This document shows positions 10,562 to 22,829 of a stretch of 64,000 nt of DNA, piece after piece (the stretch's first letter is position 1; each line of letters opens with the position of its first letter). The stretch covers positions 248,001 to 312,000 of the forward strand of contig MU385738.1 in NCBI GenBank assembly GCA_022497155.1. Reading direction: 5' to 3'. The notes beneath the pieces are model-generated. The model was not told the DNA's origin and searched no databases. It saw only the letters and a list, made by a program, of their open reading frames with translations. This DNA is from Whalleya microplaca. Taxonomy: Eukaryota > Ascomycota > Sordariomycetes > Xylariales > Xylariaceae. Made by a program: the position numbers and the translations under genes.

Positions 10562-12188
10562 CTATACTCCGCCTGGCTTCTTCTCAAGCACTGCAGATGG
10601 AACAACATCCTCGACAGTTTCGTCGCTAAACTTGAGATCCTCCTCGATATCTACGGTGTCCCCGATTTTGAGCCAGATAATAGGCGCCGCAATCAGGAGG
10701 GACGCAGCACAAACGGCCCACTAGAGTTATTCGGTCAGCTTAAAGTCCATTATATTATCAATAGGAACAGTGACACTTACAGTAACAGCAAACATGGTAT
10801 CGAAACTAATGTGGTCAGCGTCCAGGTTAAAAAAGACAGCAGCACCGGCGGACTGGAAACCCTTGTAGAAGCCTGCCATATTGGCAGTCTTTCGGCCAGA
10901 GTTGGAAATGGCACCCATATACCTAACAAGTAGTTTAGTACATGCCTATGACTAGTGCGTGAGGACTTGTGCTACTTGAGACATACCAGTAAACAGATGT
11001 TTGCCAAACGGCATCATAGAAGCCGTAGAACATGTACAGGAACATAGGCCCGATATATGCACCCTGATGCCAGTCAAGCTTCAGGCTCGAATCTTGGTTT
11101 AAGGAGTCCTCCCGATTAAGTTGCTTTCTCTGGAATGCGTAGCCACCTCCCCAGATGATGAAGGTGAGTGAAAAAAGGACACAGAAGGCGGCTTTAGCAC
11201 GCACTGATCGACGGACTTTGGGGAAATCGAGAGCATATCCTAATATTACAGCACCGAAGATTTGGGCGAGCCAATAGAGCAGACTGTTCAATGAACGCGC
11301 TCGAATATTGAAGTGGGCGCCATTGAAATCATTCTGCTGGTAGGTGTAGAAGATGTTGGAGGAAAAGAACATGGGAAATAGAGCGATAACCCAGGGGGAA
11401 AGCCGGATGCAGTCCCAAAGACCAATGAACTCGGTCTTCCAGGTAGGGTTCTTCATCAGAATGACCTTGGAACCATCGTCTCGAATGACACTATCGGCAT
11501 TGCAGAGGAACAAGGCGAGAATACCGCCGAGTACCATCAGAACGATGAAGGCGATATAGGTACCATCGGTGACTGTGCCGGCGGTACTGTGGACGTTCTG
11601 GGCAACAGGAATCAGGCTTCCGATAACACCTCCAAAGTTGAAGATGATCCAGAACCAACTGATGTACCGACCCTTAGATCGTTCCGGTGGGTAAGACATC
11701 ATTATGGCACCTTGAGCGGTCCATAGCAGGCCGGCACAAACACCCAAGAAACAACCAGCGAAGATGACGAAGCCAACATTTCCAGTGTGGCTATAGCAAA
11801 GGAAGCTGGCAGTGTAGACGCAGTAGCCGAGGCCGCCAAAAGCCAAAGTCGTCTTGACACCGAGCACGTTGGCGAAGGACCCGGAGAAGAACGCGACAAC
11901 GGCGAAGACCGAATATAGAGCAGTCGACGCACGATCTTGAATGGTGGCATCGTCCAGGCCACCGCCACCAAGACCACCAAGGGCGTTGAACATGCCGGGG
12001 CACAGGAAACAGACCAAAGCGACCATCACCAACTGAACCTTCGGCGATGCATACCATATTTCCTTGCCAAAGATTCTGAAGCCCTTATACATCCAACCAG
12101 CAGGACGCGCCTCAACTCCAGTGTGCTGGGTATCCATGGGGGGTCCCGCTTCGGTGCCCACCGTCGTCGTCTCCTTCGACTCCGCCAT
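10562..12188 (-). CDS. UNC93-like / MFS-fold membrane protein, three exons, 500 aa
   Basis: Exons (minus strand) 12188-10987, 10922-10781 and 10720-10562. Intron 1 (10986-10923) runs GTATGT...ACTAAACTACTTGTTAG and intron 2 (10780-10721) runs GTAAGT...GCTGACCGAATAACTCTAG. Splicing joins TSVYW to YMGAISNSGRKTANMAGFYKG, a stretch typical of fungal UNC93-like proteins, and all phases match. The start is the internal ATG at 12188 (MAESKE), because the open frame further upstream reads into the leader. About 40 hydrophilic residues precede ten to twelve hydrophobic segments, for example VQLVMVALVCFLCPGMF, then FAVVAFFSG, and WFWIIFNFGGVIGSLIPV. The C-terminal tail (IGDTVDIEEDLKFSDE) is acidic and probably cytosolic. 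The family has the major facilitator fold (DUF895/UNC-93); no substrate can be assigned. A plus-strand open frame at 10517-10933 is the shadow of exons 2 and 3. Confidence 0.92.
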
Positions 12189-13120
12189 GATAAATTCTAC
12201 CAGAGCGGATTCCTCCTCGACCAACGTTAGTGAAAATCGGCGATATGATGATGAAGTGAGCTCCTGGGCCGAAACCTGCGAACGTTATGTTCAATCAGCT
12301 TCCGATATTTAGTGCGACAAATTTACGAACGCGCTAAGCGATAACGTCTATTTAGTTAGAAAGTGAGGTTGATCAATTACCTTTCAGAGCGTTGCGTCTC
12401 GCGACGGCTAAATTGAGGTGAACCGATGAGGTGGGAGAAGTGCGCAGGGAACGAAATGGGTTCGCGTTGAGAAGGGCCAGGCCGACAATATAACAAAAGA
12501 TATTACTGTATCACCTACAAAGGTGAGGTCAGATATTTACCTAGTCAGCTAGGGCGGACGATCCGTAGTAGTAGTACCTCTTACGTGTGGGGTTAGCCGT
12601 GTATGTATTTTGTATGTATGCAGTATAACAGGGGGTCGATTCAAGGTCTTGGAGATCAATCAGTCAATGTTACTTTCAGCTCTGATAACTACTTGATGTG
12701 CAGGCTTCTGGTATTGTAGCAATCAGCAGACCCGACAGGACTTGTCCTATCAATAGTATATCCCCGTGTGAGTATCAGTCCACTCTCGCTACGTGACACC
12801 CTTGAGATTGATGGCCCAACCAAACAGCTGCAGTGTGTGCTAAGACATGAGATAAAGTGTCAAGCAAGCAACTTGCTAGATTTATTATTAGGGGTCACCC
12901 TCCCAGCCCTCCGTCATGGGTATGTACTAAGGAATTCGACCACAGGGAGATACGCTAGCACATATCGGGGCTTATGGTCAAGAGTCAGACTTCGTGTTCC
13001 CAACTGATTCGTATTGATCAGCGGAAATACACGTCCAATTGTGCTACATTCATAGCTCATCTCTGGTGCACCAACCGTGAGTCAAGTGTTGTATCTCCTC
13101 TTCAAATCAATGGATATTAC

Positions 13121-13140
13121 TGTTCTGTTCTGTTCTGTTC
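13121..13140. repeat. Microsatellite (TGTTC)4
   Basis: Four perfect tandem copies of TGTTC. Confidence 0.9.
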
Positions 13141-13716
13141 ACTGGAAGAGACAAGACTCCCGAGGTTGTTATCATAGGAGATACTATTGCAATCTCGAAC
13201 CTGATAGTTCCTGATAGTTCGTCTAGACTTTCCCCAATTCTTGAAGAAAGACAAGGGAGGGAACCAGGGATTAGAACAAGGATTAGGCAAGGAGTCCGAT
13301 GGCGACCCTGGCCACTGATCAGACTTGCCGATAAGAAGCGGGCCGAATGCGGAGAGCAGCAGATCGTGATTGGGTGAGGCGAAAGCTAGATCACGAGGTA
13401 ATACCCATATAAAGAGGTTATCCAGTAGCTATTATTGGCCTTCGGGGCTGAGGCGTTCTTGGGCGAAACTGGGCGGCCGGGGAAGGAAGGAGAGCTGACC
13501 TTAATAACACAGTAACGTAAGTTAGCGACTCTATGTATTATGTAGCAGGAGGTGCGTGCTTCGGTTACTTGCGATCGTGGCTGCCAGCCTGCTTGCGTCG
13601 CTTGTTGTTGAATGAGAGTGCGCACTAACAACAGGCGTCTCCCTTCCCCTCACACTGATTCGCCAGACTCTTTTGATCCAGCCTCAATCGCTGCCTCCCC
13701 GCGCCATACAACCAAC

Positions 13717-13748
13717 CAGTCTGCCAGTCTGCCAGTCCGCCAGTCCAC
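13717..13748. repeat. 8-bp tandem repeat, four copies
   Basis: CAGTCTGC twice, followed by CAGTCCGC and CAGTCCAC. Seen directly; short simple array. Confidence 0.85.
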
Positions 13749-16226
13749 GCTTATTTGGCTTATGTGCATGTAACGTTGCCAGATTCATCATTCTACGATC
13801 TACGACAGACATATCAGCTAAGCTTATCACTGGAACAATTAATCTGTATTCCGTACGCAGTACTGTCAATATGGTTGACACCAAGCCTTTAGTTAAGGTT
13901 ACGCATACAGTACATAGTATATTGCGTATGCAGATGAATAATATTTTGTGGTCAGCAACCTGGTAGCCTGACATGCCTGATGGCTCTAAATAATATAAGC
14001 TGACCGGACAAACTCGACCTCGAATATTGCGAGAATGAGAATAGAACGGCCTGTACGCCTCGGGAAAGCTGAGCAATCATCCGCTGCTGCTGTTGGTACA
14101 CGCCATGCACCGAGCCAGAACAACGGGATGTTGCATTGAGGCGGAACGCCTGGCAGCCCCCTGGGGTCACTGTTGGTGTCTGTTAATAAATGGCCTGGCA
14201 GGATCGTAGCAAACAACACGAATCCGGAGAATGATGAATGATTCCTGGAACGGCGGCACTGTCCTACTTCGTACTCTCTGGTGTAGCATAGGTAGGATTG
14301 AAGTGGCAGTTTGCAAACAGCACTCCTTTGTCAGTGCATGAGGTTACATTGGCTCGCACAGCTGGAGTTGGCAGCTCGTGTGTCCCAGAATCTGCCGGCC
14401 AGCATGCACGCGATTCCAACTGAATGTGACTTTTCGTCCAATGTAGTATTGTACGATCCGACTGCTCTTTAAACCGTAACGCGCCACAGTTGATCCCTCG
14501 CATCCTATGTACCGATCTCATAGAACCAGATCGGCGGAACATCAGGGCCAGACCATTATGTTGGGGGCAGCCTCATAGCTAAAATTGAAACTGTCGAGCC
14601 AACACGCGACCAGACTACCTAGGTATTTCCTTGCGATCTACAATGTTAGATCAGGTCGAAATAGCTTGACAGCCAACGATCAATACCTATTAAAATCTCA
14701 AGCCGTGCGACCACAAAGCTTTAACGCAGAACCCCCCGATAACAAATGCAAGGTAACATTGACCTTATGTAATCTCAGTCAACAGACAACATTTTAGCAG
14801 AAACGTAATTCCCTCGGAAAACCTTCAACTTTCATTATTAATACATCCAGACAGTCTGATATTATCTCCATTCGCCCAGAATTACGATCGCTTCATTTCG
14901 AAACGTTTGGCAGTAATGAAATGTCGCGTGTAGTAATAATATCGAGCATAGGAGACAATGGCTACCTTATGAGGCGATCTAAGCTATGAAGCGCCTAAAG
15001 CCGAGGTACGCCAAGCCGAACGACTGCGACTCATCCCCACGGCACAACGATTCCCTAAAATCTTGAAGCCGACTATGTTACCTGTTCACGTGGATCCAGC
15101 GCCTAGCTTGATGCATCCGAGCTGATCGCAATGTCGACAGCTTCTCGGTGGCCTTTGTAACGGTGTATGTTTGGTTACATTCTGCCTGTCAACGGGAGCC
15201 ATGCTCATAAGTTTTTGAAAGACATCATATCCTTAGTCATATTCATCTTATGTTTAGACATAAGGTTTTTACTAGCAATCTTTGCTTGTTGAATAGGTAG
15301 AGGAATATTAATTGTGGTTTGTACAAAGTCATCTCTGAGCACACAATCTCAGATAATCACCCATGATTCACACATTGGACTAAGTAAGGAATTACTACAA
15401 ATGCCAGATTGAACTTAGAATATATATATATGCAGATTAGTCGTCTTGTAGATGAATGGACACATGAGACAAGCCGAACGCCTGTGCACCTAGCGTTTGA
15501 GACGCCATCGGATTTTACTAGACCAGTGACAGTCCAGTCTCTAGCTATAAGATCATAATCTGGAATTAGTAGTATACAAAAATATTGTGTATCTTTGATT
15601 TAAATCTCTTTTCATAGACTACATGTGTACATAGACGAGGATTAGGATCTTCGTCAGTACTATATTCTTCATGACGAAGTAGATATATAGGGCCTAAGTC
15701 GACAGCACTGAGGCACACTAATTAATTTTATTAGAGTTATGTGATAGTCTCTTCTTCATTTGTGTTAGATCATTCATATTAAAGCCTTATACATATGTTA
15801 ATAGTAGTATGAAATATCTATTAAATTTCATACCTAGTTCAATATACCACCCCTAATACCCTAGGCCATTCAATAAGATTCCTGTGATATATAGCCTTAT
15901 GTGTGACACAGGCGGCAGTTAGCACTTATCCACTATGTCTTTGTATAGTGCTCCAGTCGTGATGCAGAAGTATCTAGGATATGGCTCCTATAGGTTGCAC
16001 GTCGGTAATTCAGTAGTATAGTTACGAGGTTCAAGGTTCTTCAATTCATATCATCCAGGAAGATTTCTCCAATTCCAATAAACTACATTTCTCACTTGTA
16101 TCTGCATTCCAACACGCACATACACATTATTCGCTACCATTCCGTTCCGCCGCTATCCACCCCTCTGGTTTCCGCAGACCCGGCTACAGTGGACATGTGA
16201 GGTAGCAAAGCAACACAGTCGTTGCA

Positions 16227-16254
16227 CGAAGAACAACCTTTGAGTTGTTCTTCG
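16227..16254. repeat. Perfect 11-bp hairpin
   Basis: CGAAGAACAAC (16227-16237), six-base loop CTTTGA, then the exact reverse complement GTTGTTCTTCG (16244-16254). No gene lies next to it and no T-run follows. Confidence 0.8.
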
Positions 16255-16709
16255 GATAACCTTGGTATACATAAACGAGCAAAGAATACTACCTAACAAC
16301 CGAATGGGCCGATGAATACATTTATGTTTGCTACTTGACCATGGATAATCGATTCACCTTCATTTTCGTGAACCGCTCTAGAGATTACCGTTACCTAATG
16401 TATATTTAGGGGAACAGTATCGGATATGCGCCATCTTCTGTTGTTGTATATTTGACGAAGAGTGGCTCTTGGGTGTTGAGAAACTTTCGCTGTAATGTTT
16501 AACCATACTTTCAAATATCATATTGAGGAGTCCTGGTAGATTAACCTATAGTCCTCCATAGCTTAACTGGCGAAGAGACGGACAGGGCGCCACATGAAGA
16601 CACATTTACAGACAAATATACAGTCCACAAACATAGAATCAAGTAGACACCGAAATCTCCATACCGTGATGAACCGTCACAACTTGCCTCCTAACACATT
16701 TTCGTGCAG

Positions 16710-17147
16710 GGGCCTTCGTATGTCACATCCCGTCAGTACATCTATGACATGCCCGAGTGGAAAAGCCACCCGATCTTTAAGGGCAATTATTACATCGAGT
16801 TGATGTAAGCTAGATCTTCATTCAGGTCCGTCTACACCGAGGTCACCGGAGATACCGAGGATGAGTGCCACACCTTTCACATGTTCACTGTATGCGACCT
16901 ATACGAAGACTGAGCGGGATCGCGGAGGTACAAGGGGAACGACCTCCTTAGGAAGCTCACGGGGGCCGACTTCCTAGATTTCCCTGTAGAGGTCGGGCGT
17001 CTAGGTCCACTTGTGGCACAGGCTGTGGTTTCGGATAGTAGGCGGTTTAGCATGGATTGATTTGAATTCTGGGAGGCTCGTTGACATGAACTCTTAAGGC
17101 TCAAGCATCTTGACCCCAATTTTTATATTGAGAGGTTCGAAAGTTAA
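16710..17147 (+). pseudogene. Decayed two-segment gene with TGA-only interruptions
   Basis: An acceptor-like TTTTCGTGCAG ends at 16709. From 16710 the frame reads coding-like sequence (SYVTSRQYIYDMPEWKSHP) to 16804. A GTAAGC...TTCAG stretch of only 21 nt (16805-16825) follows, and removing it joins IELM in frame to SVYTEVTGDTEDECHTF. The second part continues to a TAA at 17145-17147 but is interrupted by TGA at 16911, 17058 and 17082, all in one frame, with no TAA or TAG before the end. Segments such as LLRKLTGADFLDFPVEVGRL, FEFWEAR and KHLDPNFYIERF look like real protein. The 21-nt gap is too short for a normal intron and may be an intron remnant. Family not recognised. The 5' end was not found. 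Confidence 0.55.
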
Positions 17148-19164
17148 TAGTTAGATTTCGATTAGTCTGCCGGAGCCTGTCAATGGATTCCCGGGTCCTC
17201 TAGAACAGTTTAGGCAGCAGATAATACATCCTCTCAGTTACTCATTACGCAATAACGGTTCTCTGGATTTCTGATTAACTTGATTCATTGCTCACTCTTT
17301 CAAAAGCAGGTTCAATGTTGAACAGATGGGGAAACCCCACCTGACAGATGTCAATTACAGTCGCTATATAAGCGGAATGTAATTATGTAATATGGGGAGA
17401 GCTTAGACCTCCGACCCCAAGGTAGAGACATGAGGGTTTGGACGCTGACTGGTCATTGAATCGTTTACTCAGCTTCCAGAATCATCGGTGGTCTCTTTAA
17501 TCCAGTAAGCTAGCTCAATTCCGCCACTACCTTTGCAGGCTGTCTCAACTTTTCACCTCTGGTGAGTTATGTTGTCCTTCGGACTGTCTTCCACTATGCG
17601 CCATGCTTCGGGTGATTTCTGGTAGTATCCTTAGTATTGAATAAATATTAGAAGATGCGTTAGTAAGACAGCATCCCATCGTGTCTTGGTTCGTCTCCTG
17701 AACGTACTTAAACCTGAGACAACATTGACTATCCACTGTGTCTTAGGTTGTTAAGGGGTGAAACTATCACCGATAATGAATAGACAACAACTCGGGATAC
17801 GGTTGCTAGGGATACAAGCAAGATAGGAAATAATTCATCACAAAAGAAGCGATAGGGTGGAAATAATGAGGTTATGACAAATGGAATAAATATTTTAAGT
17901 TAGCCACGGAATAAGAATAGGTAAGGAGCAGGCTCGGAACTATAGCTGCTGTCAGTCCATTGAGTCTTAGTCTAGGCTTGAAGGACAGGTACAAGGATCT
18001 ATGACATTCACACCGGTGACACTCAAGATATCCAAGACATTCAAGCGTGCCTGTATTACATATCTACTAGAATATATTCGATGACTACGCACTGCTGTTC
18101 GCACATAATAGTATTGATTGAAGAAAATCCTGGTGCTTCCCAAGAACATATGATCCATATCTATTAGAGCAATACACATTTGACTACAGCTTAGCATCTC
18201 AAACTACTGCATACGGAAGTATCACAGCACAAGGCCGCAAGTCAAAAGTTTGAAAGTAGTTAAGGGTTTCAAAGCTTGTATAGCAAGGAAACTCGAGATC
18301 TGAATCTAAACACTCTCCGTTGATCTATTCATATTAAGGGCTCCTGAGAGACAAACTCACCGGACAAACCCCCTGTCTTCACTGGTTTGCCTCATGCAAC
18401 AAATCGAGAGTAGAACAATGACGGATGTGTGCTAAAAGTCCTCGTTGCCATTTGCTTTTGTATTTTTGGTACTCCAGGAGGAAACCGAATAATCCTAACA
18501 GACGCCCTTGTACTTTTGTTTTTGACCTACATCCCCTTCCCCCGTGAGGGGGTAAGGAGAACGAGATGACGACGACGGTGTTTCTTGTTTGACCTTACAA
18601 AGATTATACAATAAGTCCCTTCCCCCCCTTTTCCCCTCTGCAAGCACATGGACTACGGCGTTTTGGTCATTCCCCGGGTATCCCTGAACGTGGCCTTCAC
18701 GTTACGTCCAAATGCTATCCCCAATATCCTCCAACGACGTTTGAAGGGTATCATAAGCTCCTCCCTACCCCACCTCATTTACTCAATCGGACATGGCCGA
18801 CGTTCGTGCATCAGGTCTGAGAATGGCAAGGTGTACACACGTGAAACAAGCGCGTTATGTGACTAAATAATATATGTCGACAATAGAAGTATAGGTCGTT
18901 TTCCCCGTTTCCCCGCCTGCAAACGCCGGTATCTAGTGCGATACGTGTAAATGATGAGTAACACTGACGGACCGTGGTCCAACTAATCGAAAATGCTTTC
19001 GCGACCAAGGTGAATAACACAATGAGGAACGTTAGGGGGTATCAATAGATGTGATGAAAATGACGAGTTGATGGTAATAAGAGCCATCGATAATTGAGCG
19101 AGAGAAGGCAATGTCGATAGAAATATGGCAATAACAGGAGTTGAATAGAAGCGTAAAGGGGGCG
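17148..19164. other. Intergenic, no gene recognised
   Basis: Short frames only. An imperfect palindrome CCTTCCCCC / GGGGGTAAGG lies near 18533-18557. The right end is the 3' flank of the Ras GEF gene. Confidence 0.5.
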
Positions 19165-22100
19165 CTATATAGCGACGGTTGCGTTGTTGTTGTTATTGTT
19201 GTGGCGGTCTCGCGAAATCCAGCCAAACAAATCGCCTTTCTGGCCTCCGGGGGTCGCCGCCAGCCCCTCAATCGGGGTTCTCAAGGTAGTTTCTCGGGGC
19301 TCAAGCAGTAGGCTCTTGCGGTAATAGCTCACTTGGACATTGCCCGGATCAGATTCCTTGACTCGCGTGATCTGAGCCTGCATCCATTCTTGCATGTCGG
19401 CAACTTCTGTCAGCCTGTACGGAATCTGAAAGCGCTGCAGCTCGCCAATGATCTTGGCGGTCCGTGTGTGCTTGTCAAAGTTGATCACAGTCACGCCCTT
19501 GTCGTTTGGTCCAGCGCCTGGTAGCTGCTTCGTGGCGGGGTTGCCGATGTCCACAAACGTGAGATCTGTGAGGAACATTCCGAGAAAAGGGAGGCAAGGC
19601 GGTACGTGGCCCTGAAGACGAGCCCGAAGGACTTTGTTGTTATTAGACGGCTCAACAATTGCTTGCATCGTTTTTAGCATCTCACGTCGCTTCGGGCTGA
19701 CCATATCCCAAGTTTTCCGTAGGCGGCTGATGATCGAGTTATTCAAGCTGCAGATGATGGCCATGAGGCCGTCGTAGTTGTTAAGATCCAGACATTGGTG
19801 CGCGATCTTGATCCACTGCTTGATAACTGTAGCCCTCTTCTTGACATCGGGGTATTGGAGAATAGTATCAGCGACTAGGTTGGAGAGATCAGTAGAGAAG
19901 CCTGACATTGCCTTGACATTGGGCGAATCCACGCCGTGCTTCTTCATCCACTGCGAGCCCAGCAACTCCTCAGGTAGGATTGAACAGAAGATATTCATTT
20001 GCCTTAGCGTTAGCTGCCGAGCAATCTCCAGCGGGTCGAAGTCGAGAATGGAGGGGAAACTCCCTCCGGCTTTCCAGTTACTCAACAAACCCTGTTGGCT
20101 CTTGGATATGGCAGGATTGGGCATTGGCGTATCGGCAGGCACGAATTGGGATATAGAGGTATTTGTCTTACCCATGGCAGACACCAAACGCGGAACTAGA
20201 GAGCCGTTTGTAGATGAAACCCGCTGCGTAAGTTCTAGTAATCTTTTGCCAGCTGAAGGAAGGATGTAGCTTAGTTTGTATTCCGCGAAATTCTGGATAA
20301 GTGGGATCGCTTCGTGGTCTGAAGAATCCCGCCAGTGTGACTCCAACCACCCTTTCAAGACATTGTAGACACGTAGTCGCACGGGGCTCGCGGTATGGGG
20401 AGCCTCGCCCACGTAGTCGAAGCGTTCAATGAGAGCCTCAACTAACTTAATCGGCGTGCAAAATAGCCGGAAGGTGAGATAGAAAGCGGATACAAATACC
20501 GCATCGGGAGTTGCTTCATGAGTTGTGAGACGTTCAATTAAAGCATGGAGCGAGCCCCCGGTCACCTGGCCCTCTTTGTTGAACATGAGCTCATGCGCAA
20601 AAGTCTTCTCCAACAGCTTTGACTCGAGCTCGTCAGCCTCTTCACTTATGTTAGAGCTTCCCGTTGTGCTCAAATCGGACAGAGAAGGCTGGTTCCTTGG
20701 CACCAGCGTGAGGTCAGGCGTCGTGGCACGAGTTGAAGTTTGAGACACCATGCTAGATTCCGAGTCTCGGCTAAGATAAGTACTACTAGTTCCGAAGCTA
20801 GATGCGGTTCCCGTATCGGAGCGAAAAGAGCTGTGGAACTCGCTGTCGTGTGAGTTATCTGTCGTTGGACTATATGACTCATCTGGTAATAAAGAGGTCG
20901 TAAGTCGTGGGAGTGGTGGTACCAAAGGCCGAAAGGAGGATACTGAGGAAGCCACGGTTGAGGCAGCATCATCGGTGACGATGGATTGGGGTCGGGATGT
21001 CGGGGGTGACGGTTGTTCGGTATTGCTTTGCTCCGCCATTGACTGCTCAGTAGGAACCTCGGGAAGAGGCTTCTCCATGGATAAGTGCACCGAGTTCACT
21101 GGCGTGGGTGAATCAGACGTCTTCGATTCTGTGATGCTGGCTGACTCTGGCGTCCGTGGACGGCTTTCTGATACAGCTTCAAAGACGCCCAGATCAAGAC
21201 CCAAATTCCCGTTCTCAGCCTCGAACTCAAAATCGCCAATTCGTTCGAGAGCCCATTTGGTCTTGGCAACACATTCTCCGGCCGCCTTGACACATTCAGT
21301 GGCAGCAAATAGCAGGCGACTGTTGTCCTTGGGTACGATGACGTCCTCGCCGTCGGGTCCACTGTTACCTAGGATTTCACGGGCCAAGTAGACGAGATCA
21401 CGAATGCGAGCATACATAGCAGCGCGGGCCTGCTCTAACGTCTCGGACACGGAAGTGTTGTGGTCGCAGACTGCGTCCACCACAGCAAAAAGCTGACCAC
21501 CCGAAATGACCGAGTGTTTGATAGCCAGAGCTAGTTCGGGGCGTGATTGTGATTGGAGGTGTAACCGTCCAATGAAAGACCCAAGATGCGACAGGAACGT
21601 GTCATGGCAAGAGTTAAGTCTCTCCGAAACAAGATTTTGTGACTGCGATAGTGGTGAAGGGCCGGCCAGAGACACTCTGTGTGATATACTGGCCGACAGG
21701 CGATTTCCGTGTAATGTATTGGCCTGAGACAACCGATAGTTTGCTAATGGGTTAACAGCTGATAAACGTTTGTTGGTCGATTCGTTCGTTTGTGCGCCGT
21801 CGGTTATTGGTGATACGGCTCTCTCAGTGGACGCCCCCGGGACACTTAGTCGGGAACCGGCAGCCTGTCCGTCTTCCTGACCGTTCTCAAATGCTGTCGA
21901 CTCCAAAGGTGGCGTTGGTGGAACAAACGACTCCTCCATAACGGTCGCCATAACGGTCACTGTTGGCGCGCGTAACCGTCGATCTTCATCCATAAGATCG
22001 AGAAATCGGACGCCTCTGACGACAATTTTGAAGGCTCTAAGGATCATTTCGTCAACAATGTCGTTAACGGCATCACTCAATTGCGAATTCTCTCTCAGTA

Positions 22101-22829
22101 TCTCTTGTAGCCGTTTCGCGGATTTGACTAATGAGGATAGCTCAGATAGCAGGGACTTCCGAGCCCGTCGCAAGCTCTCGTTTCTCTGTATTATAGCGGA
22201 CTCGCGCGTCAAACAATGTGTACGTTCCTAGGAGATGATTAGTTCCCACCTCAACATAGCAATCTACCGCGACATGTCGAACTCACCAATAGATAGCGCA
22301 CACCTGCGATAATTCCCTTGATGAACTCCTGATTACCAAAGATATCTCGATCATTCGTCATCGTACTCCTTAACAGGTCCCAGAAGTTTAGAAGCGCATT
22401 GAGTAGATTTCTCATCTCTTCTGGGTCGTATGATTCGCAATAATTCGTCGGCAACCACCCCCTCGCTCCAGATACCAGTAAAGTCCCGTCCGCCCATCCA
22501 TTGGTGTGAATGGAATGTACTAATACCACATCTCCCTCGTTTAGCGGCAGAGTCACAGTTGAATCGGTCATAGCAAACGTTGGGTGAAATGGGTAAAAGG
22601 CTCGGAGGAAGTTGTGGAAGACGGGGTGCGAGGGAGTTGGCGGTATGGCAAGGTCTTCTTGAGAATCATGCGGCGTCGAAGGTGGAGTTATTTGAGATTG
22701 TATATATGGATGCGTCGATGTTGACGACTCGTCATCTTCGATGCCATTTTCTGTAGATTCGGAACGACCCTTATTTATTGACAATGGAGCCACTTGAAGG
22801 CTCGACCGCATAGATTGAACATCCAGCAT
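19165..22829 (-). CDS. Cdc25-type Ras guanine-nucleotide exchange factor with SH3 domain, two exons, about 1201 aa
   Basis: Exons (minus strand) 22829-22287 and 22227-19165; the intron 22286-22228 (59 nt) starts GTGAGT and ends ATCTCCTAG, phase 0. Residues 74-136 form an SH3 domain (FLRAFYPF, LNEGDVVLV, WADGTLL, ARGWLPTNYCE). A long Ser/Thr/Pro-rich middle follows. An REM (RasGEF-N) domain lies at about 718-840 (LMFNKEGQVTGGSLHALIERL) and the catalytic CDC25 domain at about 915-1135 (ILPEELLGSQW, SNLVADTIL, CLPFLGMFLTDLTFVDIGNP). It should load GTP onto Ras at membranes in nutrient or morphogenesis signalling. The order SH3-REM-CDC25 matches fungal Cdc25. The start is uncertain: the open frame runs upstream to at least 22886 without an ATG, so an extra 5' exon ending near the CAATCAG at about 22904 is possible. 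The tail ends in an Asn run then ATVAI. Confidence 0.94.

Larger units (their letters stand above)
12189..16709. other. Gene desert of about 4.5 kb
   Basis: The left end is the promoter of the UNC93-like gene. No convincing gene beyond that. It holds two short tandem arrays and a perfect hairpin (listed separately), with AT-rich blocks at about 15.2-15.9 kb. Minus-strand frames at 13386-13631 and 13684-14076 read as non-coding. Confidence 0.5.

Noticed and set aside
10517..10933. 138-codon plus-strand open frame
   Set aside because: It is the antisense of exons 2 and 3 of the UNC93-like gene, whose minus-strand exons have correct splice sites and family motifs.
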